A DNA stretch of 7,155 bases from Candidatus Gastranaerophilales bacterium (GTDB lineage Bacteria; Cyanobacteriota; Vampirovibrionia; Gastranaerophilales; Gastranaerophilaceae), in NCBI GenBank assembly GCA_947632315.1, contig CANROV010000098.1, forward strand, positions 1-7,155, written 5' to 3'. Positions 1 to 4,989 of this stretch are shown piece by piece; the first letter of the stretch is position 1, and the number at the start of each line of letters is the position of its first letter. The notes beneath the pieces were generated by a model. The model searched no databases. It saw nothing but the letters and a program-made list of their open reading frames with translations, and had not been told where the DNA came from. The position numbers and the translations under genes were made by a program.

Positions 1-567
1 TGAGTATATAGTAAAATCTTCACTTGTCTGCATTCTTATCTCGCTGATTAAATCCAAATCAGGATTACTCTGTTTAACAGCAACTATATTTTCAAATTCA
101 TCGGCTAATTTAGCTATTGTTTTAGGCTGCATATTTACACCTGTTCTGCCCGGAATATTATATAAAATAACAGGTAAGTCAACAGATTTAGCGATAGCTG
201 AGAAATGAGCATACATACCGCCCTGTGACGGTTTATTATAATACGGAACTACGGTTAATATTCCGTCCGCTCCGAGTTCTTTTGCTTTTAAAGATGATTT
301 CACCGCTGTTTCGGTAGAGTTTGAGCCTGCGCCCATAATAAGTTTAACTCTTCCATCGGCAGCTTTTTTAACGAATGAAAATATTTCATATTCTTCTTCA
401 TGGGTTAAAGTAGGAGTTTCTCCCGTAGTACCTGCCACAAGAATACTATCACTTCCTGTTTCTATCAAATGATTTACCAACCGTTCCAAAGCATTAAAAT
501 CTATGGTTAAATCCTTGTTAAAAGGAGTAACCATTGCCGTTATTACTTCACCGAAATTATGTCTCAT
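1..567 (-). CDS. dapA: 4-hydroxy-tetrahydrodipicolinate synthase, C-terminally cut by window edge
   Basis: DapA condenses pyruvate with L-aspartate 4-semialdehyde, the first step committed to diaminopimelate and lysine, in the cytoplasm. The frame is open from the ATG at 565-567 to base 1, giving 189 residues of a family usually near 290, so about 100 C-terminal residues lie outside. Visible family marks are AMVTPF at residues 11-16, the active-site loop GTTGE at 46-50, PYYNKPSQGG at 108-117, LYNIPGRTG at 135-143 (Tyr136 and Arg141 match the family's catalytic Tyr and substrate-binding Arg), and VAVKQSNPD at 162-170, where Lys165 is the Schiff-base lysine that binds pyruvate. The start is supported by an AGAGG ribosome-binding site 8 bases upstream. 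The gene follows asd by 12 bases, so the enzyme making its substrate is encoded just before it in the same presumed transcript. No active-site residue is missing in the visible part. Confidence 0.96.
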   Translation of the reverse strand, partial: MRHNFGEVITAMVTPFNKDLTIDFNALERLVNHLIETGSDSILVAGTTGETPTLTHEEEYEIFSFVKKAADGRVKLIMGAGSNSTETAVKSSLKAKELGADGILTVVPYYNKPSQGGMYAHFSAIAKSVDLPVILYNIPGRTGVNMQPKTIAKLADEFENIVAVKQSNPDLDLISEIRMQTSEDFTIYS

Positions 568-575
568 TATTTTAA

Positions 576-580
576 CCTCT
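576..580 (-). promoter_or_regulatory. dapA ribosome-binding site overlapping the asd stop codon
   Basis: On the minus strand AGAGG (580 down to 576) begins with the last A of the asd TAA codon and sits 8 bases before the dapA ATG. The overlap fits translational coupling of asd and dapA within one mRNA. The coupling itself is inferred. Confidence 0.75.
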
Positions 581-1596
581 TAAAATACCTGCATTTCAAT
601 TACTTTTTCCGCAATTCTGACAGTATTAAGTGCGGCACCAATTCTTAAATTATCTGCTACACACCAAAATGTAATCGCATTATCAAATGCTATATCTTTT
701 CTAATTCTGCCGACATATACAGGATTTGTACCCGCAGCCATTTTAGCCGTAGGATAGACGTAATTTAAAGTATCATCAACGACTTCAACGCCCCATGCTT
801 TTTCTAATATTTCTCTGGTTTGTTCAGGGGTGATGTTTTTCTCAAATTCAACCGTTACTGCTTCAGAATGTCCTATAAAGACAGGAACTCTGACTGCCGT
901 ACAAGATATCGGTGTATCAGGTTTTAAATGAAGTATTTTTCTTGTTTCATTTGTTACTTTCATTTCTTCTTTTGTATAGCCGTTATCACAGAACGAATCA
1001 ATCTGAGGAATGCAATTATAAGCTATAGGCTGTTTGAATACTTTATTTTCAAACTCTTTATTTTCGTTGTCTGCTATTGTGTTTTCTCTTAATTCATTTA
1101 TGGCAGCTAATCCTGCACCTGAAACAGACTGATATGTGCTTACTATCATTCTTTTTATGCCGGCAAAATCATGTAATGGTTTTAGTACAAGCATTAATTG
1201 TGATGTTGAACAATTAGGATTTGCTATTATGCCTTTATGAAGTCTTATATCTTCATCATTAACTCCGGCAATAACCAAAGGAACATCCTTTTCCATTCTA
1301 AACGCACTTGAATTGTCTATATAAACCGCACCTCTTTTAACGGCTTCTTTAGCAAGCGCCAAACTTGTTGAACCTCCTGCAGAAGCAAGTACGATATTTA
1401 TTCCCTCAAATGCGTCGGGAGTGGCTTCTATAACAGTATAATCTTTCCCTTTAAATTGTATTGTTTTACCCGCACTTTTTTTACTTGCAAGAAATTTTAT
1501 ATCCTCGTAAACAACATTATTTTCTTCTAATATTTTTAAAATATTTCTACCGACAACACCTGTTGCCCCCAGTACACCAATAACAGGTTTTTTCAT
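580..1596 (-). CDS. asd: aspartate-semialdehyde dehydrogenase
   Basis: Asd reduces L-aspartyl 4-phosphate with NADPH to L-aspartate 4-semialdehyde, the branch-point intermediate for diaminopimelate/lysine and for threonine and methionine. The protein has 338 residues, a normal family length. It has an N-terminal Rossmann motif GVLGATGVVG at residues 7-16, the phosphate-binding NSSAFR at 95-100, and the nucleophile Cys129 in NPNCSTSQ at 126-133. TYQSVSGAG at 154-162 carries the conserved Gln156. RVPVFIGHSEAV at 236-247 carries the substrate-binding Arg236 and the acid/base His243, with the same 7-residue spacing as in characterised enzymes. The start has a good AGAGGTAGA ribosome-binding site (1601-1609) and a promoter-like sequence upstream. 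dapA follows in the same direction after 12 bases. Nothing is broken or unusual. An N-acetyl-glutamyl-phosphate reductase (ArgC) is the nearest look-alike, but the motifs and the dapA neighbour favour Asd. Confidence 0.97.
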   Translation of the reverse strand: MKKPVIGVLGATGVVGRNILKILEENNVVYEDIKFLASKKSAGKTIQFKGKDYTVIEATPDAFEGINIVLASAGGSTSLALAKEAVKRGAVYIDNSSAFRMEKDVPLVIAGVNDEDIRLHKGIIANPNCSTSQLMLVLKPLHDFAGIKRMIVSTYQSVSGAGLAAINELRENTIADNENKEFENKVFKQPIAYNCIPQIDSFCDNGYTKEEMKVTNETRKILHLKPDTPISCTAVRVPVFIGHSEAVTVEFEKNITPEQTREILEKAWGVEVVDDTLNYVYPTAKMAAGTNPVYVGRIRKDIAFDNAITFWCVADNLRIGAALNTVRIAEKVIEMQVF

Positions 1597-1623
1597 ATTC
1601 TCTACCTCTATTCTAATATTGAA

Positions 1624-1652
1624 ATTATCCGATAAAATATATATGAATACAA
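1624..1652 (-). promoter_or_regulatory. sigma-70-type promoter for asd-dapA
   Basis: On the minus strand a -35-like TTGTAT (1652-1647, 4 of 6 consensus bases) is separated by exactly 17 bases from a -10-like GATAAT (1629-1624, 5 of 6). Initiation would fall near 1617, leaving a leader of about 20 bases with the AGAGG ribosome-binding site of asd. That leader is too short for a lysine riboswitch, and none is seen. The call rests on sequence match and position only. Confidence 0.55.
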
Positions 1653-1731
1653 GTTTTTAACATATTCTTAAAAAAAATATTAATTTTTATTAACTTTTAT
1701 TTAAAATATTATTATTTTTAATATCTTATGC
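1653..1731. other. very AT-rich spacer between two divergent promoter-like sequences
   Basis: Only about 6 of 79 bases are G or C, with long A and T runs. It lies between the asd -35 element (minus strand) and a -35-like element on the plus strand, so it could act as an upstream promoter (UP) element for either, or bind a nucleoid protein. No reading frame of note is present. It forms part of the 272-bp gap between asd and the dehydrogenase gene; the rest of that gap holds the plus-strand unit described separately. Confidence 0.5.
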
Positions 1732-1760
1732 TTTACGAATATCAAATTAAGTTGTATAAT
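1732..1760 (+). promoter_or_regulatory. sigma-70-type promoter on the plus strand
   Basis: TTTACG (1732-1737, 4 of 6 matches to TTGACA), a 17-base spacer, then a perfect TATAAT (1755-1760). Initiation is expected near 1767. No protein gene lies downstream on this strand, but a two-hairpin unit with a T-tract does, which gives the promoter a plausible target. In so AT-rich a region a chance TATAAT is easy to find; the correctly spaced -35 and the terminator raise the odds. Confidence 0.45.
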
Positions 1761-1766
1761 AAACTT

Positions 1767-1835
1767 GTTATTAATGTTTCGGCTAGTGTAAATATTGCAA
1801 GTTTAAATCTTACTTTTTTAAACTTGCATTTTTTT
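1767..1835 (+). ncRNA. candidate small RNA of about 70 nt
   Basis: The expected start of the plus-strand promoter and the end of the terminator T-tract delimit a transcript of about 69 nt. It would fold into two adjoining hairpins. The first pairs AATGTTT (1773-1779) with AAATATT (1790-1796), 7 pairs including one G-U, around a 10-base loop CGGCTAGTGT. It is followed with no gap by the terminator hairpin (1797-1827). The only reading frame is a five-codon one (MFRLV, 1774-1791) without a ribosome-binding site. I recognise no known RNA family. The locus lies between the 3' end of the dehydrogenase gene and the asd promoter, and overlaps neither gene. It might instead be only the 3' hairpin of the dehydrogenase mRNA read from the other strand. 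Confidence 0.35.
1797..1835 (+). terminator. hairpin with T-tract, plus-strand orientation
   Basis: A perfect 11-bp inverted repeat: GCAAGTTTAAA (1797-1807) and TTTAAACTTGC (1817-1827), with a 9-base loop, then A and seven T (1829-1835). This is a textbook intrinsic terminator on the plus strand. Read on the minus strand it lies 42 bases beyond the stop codon of the dehydrogenase gene, where a terminator is expected, but the bases that follow (AATATTTACAC) make a poor U-tract. It may serve both strands. Confidence 0.7.
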
Positions 1836-1868
1836 ATTATGGCAATTGATGTTATTTTAGTATTACCA

Positions 1869-2870
1869 TTAAACTTTAAATTCAACTTGGCCTAAGGTTA
1901 AGAATTTATCCAAGTTAGTCAAAGTCATATCAAGGATTCTGTGAACAGCTTCTTTTGTATCATAAGCTATATGGGGTGTAACTATCACATTATCAAGATT
2001 TAAAAGTTTATTATTTATTAAAGAAGTTCTAAGGTTTTTAAGGTTAAGGTTTTCACCCGGACGTTTATTTGAAATTGTATCTTCAAATTCCAATACATCA
2101 AGTGCCGCACCTCGTATACGTTTATCCAAAAGTGCATTATATAAAGCTTCCGTATCAATAAGCTCACCACGAGCAGTATTAACTATTATTGCTTCTTCTT
2201 TCATAAGAGCTATTTTGGCTTCATCTATTAAATGATAACTATTAGACGTTAACGGAGTATGAAGAAGAATTATGTCTGACAATTTGCATAAAGTATCAAT
2301 ATCAGCGTATTTTACTTTGTATGTTTCTTCTATTTCTTTATTTGGATAAACATCATGACAAATTACATTCATTGAAAATCCTTTAGCTATTTTTACGGAT
2401 TTTGAACCTATAGAACCCGTTCCTATTATTCCTATAGTTTTATCAAAAAGCTCTACGCCGAAGGTTTCGGGGTACATATCACCAAGTTTCAATTCGTTTG
2501 CGCCGTAACAAATTCTTCTGATAAGGTTTAGCAAAATCCCGAAAGTGAACTCTGAAACCGTATAATCTCCATAATGAGGAGTATTTACTACCAAAATATT
2601 ATTTTCTTCGCAATAATCCGTATCAATATGACTGTAACCGACAGAACGTGTTAAAATAAGCTTTAAATTTTTAAACTTCCGCAAAGTTTCTTTTGTTAAT
2701 CTTGAGGCTGTAAATACAGAAATTATCTGTGCATTTTCCTCCTGATATGAAAGCTCGGTTTCGGGGAAAAGTTCATGTTCATTAAATTCCATATTTACTT
2801 TATCAATTAAATTTTGCTCAAAAAAAGTACGCTCATATTCTTTAATGTCATAAAAAATAATAGTCTGCAT
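1869..2870 (-). CDS. D-isomer-specific 2-hydroxyacid dehydrogenase, D-lactate dehydrogenase-like
   Basis: Enzymes of this superfamily reversibly reduce a 2-keto acid to a D-2-hydroxy acid with NADH. The 333-residue length is normal. Visible marks are SVGYSHID at residues 76-83 in the substrate domain, the NAD-binding GIIGTGSIG at 147-155, Asp173 in CHDVYPN at 171-177 at the end of the second strand (favours NAD over NADP), Arg234 in NTARGELID, Glu263 in ALDVLEFED, and the acid/base His300 in TPHIAYDT. Arg, Glu and His are the family's catalytic set, all present with spacing close to D-lactate dehydrogenase. Pyruvate is the likeliest substrate, but other 2-keto acids such as phenylpyruvate cannot be ruled out from sequence, so no symbol is given. 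The ATG has a GGAG ribosome-binding site (2882-2879) 8 bases upstream. The gene stands alone, 116 bp after the repeat-protein gene. A 10-bp inverted repeat directly before the start codon suggests regulation. No clear promoter was found. Confidence 0.9.
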   Translation of the reverse strand: MQTIIFYDIKEYERTFFEQNLIDKVNMEFNEHELFPETELSYQEENAQIISVFTASRLTKETLRKFKNLKLILTRSVGYSHIDTDYCEENNILVVNTPHYGDYTVSEFTFGILLNLIRRICYGANELKLGDMYPETFGVELFDKTIGIIGTGSIGSKSVKIAKGFSMNVICHDVYPNKEIEETYKVKYADIDTLCKLSDIILLHTPLTSNSYHLIDEAKIALMKEEAIIVNTARGELIDTEALYNALLDKRIRGAALDVLEFEDTISNKRPGENLNLKNLRTSLINNKLLNLDNVIVTPHIAYDTKEAVHRILDMTLTNLDKFLTLGQVEFKV

Positions 2871-2914
2871 ATTATGTTCTCCACTTAAAACAAGGTATCA
2901 AAAAAGAACATAAT
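2871..2914 (-). promoter_or_regulatory. inverted repeat abutting the dehydrogenase start codon
   Basis: ATTATGTTCT (2871-2880) and AGAACATAAT (2905-2914) are perfect 10-bp complements with a 24-base spacer, so the half-sites are 34 bp apart centre to centre, about three helical turns. In the mRNA the 3' arm ends immediately before the ATG and takes in two bases of the GGAG ribosome-binding site, so a formed hairpin would hinder translation initiation. As DNA it could be a pair of repressor half-sites. Either role is inferred; the repeat itself is exact. Confidence 0.5.
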
Positions 2915-2986
2915 TTGAATCAGCCTGTCAGGTATATACTTTAGATTCTTACGCTTTTATCTTTTATATATGATTCCAATATATTT

Positions 2987-4732
2987 TTATTTTTTCGGTG
3001 TAACTTTTTTAAGAATGTCATAAATATCTTTACCATTAAACTCAAAATGGCCGTCAAGATTTTTTGCATTTATTAATGCTTCATATATATCTCTGTTCTC
3101 AGGTGTAACCTGCCCTAATATAGCGCAGATATCATCTTCATCAAATCTATATTTTCCTTTAGTATCTTTTGCCTTTATTAATGTTTCATATATATCTCTA
3201 TTCTCAGGTGTTACTGCCCACAAAATTGAAGAAATATTATTACAAAACCTAAATTTTCCTTTTTTATCTTTTGCTTTTATTAATGTTTTATATATATCTC
3301 TTTCCTTTGGCCCAACTGCTTTCAGAGTTAAATAAATTTCCCTGCCGTTAAACCTGTTTTTTCCTTCATAATCTTTTGCATTTATTAATGTTTCATATAT
3401 ATCTCTATTCTCCTTTTTAACACAGCTGAGAATAGCGGGAATATATTCTCCGTCGAATCTGAATATTCCTTCTTTATCTTTGGAATTATCTTTAAGTAAT
3501 GTAAAGAACATATCTTTTTTATCTGGGGTAACGTTTTCGGGGATTGAAGAAATATGACCTCCTGAAAACCTGAAATGACCGTATTTATCTTTTGAATTAT
3601 CTTTTATTAATGCACAAAATATATCTTTTTTATCAGGTGTAACTTTTTTTAGAATTTTATAAATATTCTTTCCCGAAAACCTATAATTTCCAAAATTATC
3701 TTTAGAATTATCATTTATCAAAGAATAAAATATATCCTTATTTTCTGAGTTAATTGCACCTAATATGTTAGAAATATCTACTGACTGAATCCTATAATCA
3801 CCGTATTTATCTTTAGAATTATCTTGAAACAATTCATAAAATATATCTTTATTCTCACGTATAAATTGAGAAAGAGGTGAAGTATTATTAAATCTGGATT
3901 CCCAATCCTCATCTTTTATATTTGTTAATGCTTTATATATATCTCTATTTCCGTTTACAGCACTTGATAAAACGGAAGAAATATCCTCTCCTGAAAACCT
4001 AAAAGCACCGTCAGAATTTTTTACACTTATTAATGTGTCATATATATCTCTGTTTTCCGGAATAACCAGATAAAGAATATCCCAAATATCATTTTCATCA
4101 AACCTAAAAGAACCGTCAGGATTTTTTGCATTCAATAATGTTTCATATATATCCTTATTCTCAGATGTAACTCGCCCCGAAATGGCAAAAATATACTCTT
4201 TATTAAACCTAAATTTACCTTCATCATCTTTTGAATTAATCAATGTTTCAAATATATCTCTATTTTCGATAGTAACTTTGCCAAGGATGTCAAAAATATC
4301 ATCTCCGCTAAATCTGAATTTACCTTCATCATCTTTTGCCGCAAACAGATTCTTAACAAGTTGCATGTTATCTTGTTTGTATCCTCTCAAAAGATAACTT
4401 TCAGATATTTTCTTAACATCAATTGAGTCATCCGTGCCGTTCATAATAAGTTTCTTTGCTTCTTGAATGGATTTTATAAATTTTTCTTTTCTCGCATCAT
4501 GACACCCCAGTTTTTTATAATAATCATTCATGGCTATTTCACATAAGGTTAAAACATTAACATTTTGTTCTTCGGCATTTCTTGATTTCACCAATGCACG
4601 TCCATATGAATCTAAAGCATCATTGGAATATACATCTGCCTGCTTCCGGTCAGCAACTGATATTTGTTTTTTTCTTCCTTGGAATAACGGAGCTTTTAAA
4701 TAATTTACTTTTTTTATTTTATTAATTTTCAT
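2987..4732 (-). CDS. hypothetical tandem-repeat (predicted helical solenoid) protein
   Basis: I do not recognise this 581-residue protein. Residues 1-30 are lysine-rich and contain PLFQG (15-19); there is no hydrophobic signal peptide and no membrane segment. Residues 31-125 look helical and polar, with two cysteines (64, 77). Residues 126-581 are 13 tandem repeats of 35 or 37 residues with shared pieces NRDIYETLINAKD, then an acidic turn with GKFRF, then GEDIYDILGKVTPE. Each unit looks like helix, turn, helix. Such solenoids usually bind proteins or other ligands; no catalytic motif is seen. The last unit stops at VTPKK, so the protein ends cleanly at a repeat boundary. The next Met is at residue 68, so this ATG is the only reasonable start, yet the bases before it (AAGTAGTGTAAAT) make a poor ribosome-binding site, unlike the neighbouring genes. 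It has its own promoter-like sequence and 257 bp separate it from recN. Divergent ankyrin repeats are a possible relative. Confidence 0.88.
   Translation of the reverse strand: MKINKIKKVNYLKAPLFQGRKKQISVADRKQADVYSNDALDSYGRALVKSRNAEEQNVNVLTLCEIAMNDYYKKLGCHDARKEKFIKSIQEAKKLIMNGTDDSIDVKKISESYLLRGYKQDNMQLVKNLFAAKDDEGKFRFSGDDIFDILGKVTIENRDIFETLINSKDDEGKFRFNKEYIFAISGRVTSENKDIYETLLNAKNPDGSFRFDENDIWDILYLVIPENRDIYDTLISVKNSDGAFRFSGEDISSVLSSAVNGNRDIYKALTNIKDEDWESRFNNTSPLSQFIRENKDIFYELFQDNSKDKYGDYRIQSVDISNILGAINSENKDIFYSLINDNSKDNFGNYRFSGKNIYKILKKVTPDKKDIFCALIKDNSKDKYGHFRFSGGHISSIPENVTPDKKDMFFTLLKDNSKDKEGIFRFDGEYIPAILSCVKKENRDIYETLINAKDYEGKNRFNGREIYLTLKAVGPKERDIYKTLIKAKDKKGKFRFCNNISSILWAVTPENRDIYETLIKAKDTKGKYRFDEDDICAILGQVTPENRDIYEALINAKNLDGHFEFNGKDIYDILKKVTPKK
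2990..4357 (-). repeat. 13 in-frame tandem repeats of 105/111 bp
   Basis: By residue the units are 126-160, 161-195, 196-230, 231-265, 266-297, 298-334, 335-371, 372-408, 409-445, 446-480, 481-514, 515-549 and 550-581. Units 1-4, 10 and 12 are 35 residues long. Units 6-9 are 37, with a DNSKDK insertion-type turn. Unit 5 is degenerate (32), unit 11 is 34, and unit 13 is a 32-residue end cap. At DNA level the best-kept piece is around the codons for NRDIYETLI, for example tttcatatatatctctatt near 3186 and 3389 on the plus strand. Length changes are all multiples of three. Confidence 0.92.
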
Positions 4733-4762
4733 ATTTACACTACTTAATTTTTTATTGTTTCA

Positions 4763-4791
4763 AGTATCCTACAAGGATAATACAGAGTCAA
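4763..4791 (-). promoter_or_regulatory. sigma-70-type promoter for the repeat-protein gene, with a small inverted repeat
   Basis: Minus strand TTGACT (4791-4786, 5 of 6), a 17-base spacer, then GATACT (4768-4763, 4 of 6). Initiation near 4756 would give a leader of about 24 bases. The spacer and -10 contain TATCC-TTGTA-GGATA (4779-4765), a 5-bp inverted repeat that could be an operator. The promoter indicates that the gene is expressed independently of nadK-recN. Confidence 0.5.
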
Positions 4792-4938
4792 TCATGTGTA
4801 ATCTGTTACAGAATTTAGATTTGTTCGTTCAAAACTCCAAATTTTCCTGCTAAATTAATATACAAATACCTATTTAAACTTTGACTTATGTAAAGAAATA
4901 TTAATCGCAAAAATTTTCAATTGCATATTGTTTTAAGA

Positions 4939-4951
4939 AGTCAGGCTGACT
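4939..4951. repeat. 13-bp palindrome AGTCAGGCTGACT
   Basis: A perfect 6-bp inverted repeat around a single central G, in the 257-bp gap between recN and the repeat-protein gene. The loop is too small for an RNA hairpin of full length, so a protein-binding site is the likelier role, if any. It lies about 150 bp upstream of the repeat-gene promoter-like sequence. The rest of this gap (4792-4938) shows no gene, RNA or other convincing signal. Confidence 0.3.
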
Positions 4952-4967
4952 ATCGGAGTATATTTTT

Positions 4968-4988
4968 AAAATTAAATAATTTAATTTT
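4968..4988. repeat. A/T-only inverted repeat just after recN
   Basis: AAAATTAAA (4968-4976) and TTTAATTTT (4980-4988) are exact 9-bp complements with a 3-base loop, starting 2 bases after the recN stop codon. The T-run (4985-4991) lies on the plus-strand side, while the recN mRNA would run into AAAAATATACTCC after the stem. With no G-C pairs it is a weak terminator at best; it may only protect the 3' end. Confidence 0.3.
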
Positions 4989-4989
4989 T

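Noticed and set aside
1597..1623. Lysine riboswitch or leader attenuator before asd
   Set aside because: The predicted leader is only about 20 bases long and contains little beyond the ribosome-binding site.
2915..2986. Promoter for the dehydrogenase gene
   Set aside because: CTGACA (2931-2926, minus strand) is a fair -35, but no acceptable -10 stands 16-18 bases away; TATATA near 2937 lacks a -35.
2990..4357. Regular repeats that could suggest a CRISPR array
   Set aside because: The period is 105-111 bp, the units are similar along their whole length rather than identical repeats with unique spacers, and all lie in one reading frame.
4182..4397. 71-codon open frame on the plus strand
   Set aside because: It is antisense to the first repeats of the repeat-protein gene, and its Leu/Ser-rich repeats (LNLNLPSSSFE) mirror that gene's codons. 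No ribosome-binding site or family resemblance.
4792..4938. Possible remnant gene or RNA in the recN downstream gap
   Set aside because: No sustained frame, cloverleaf or long stem was found on either strand.
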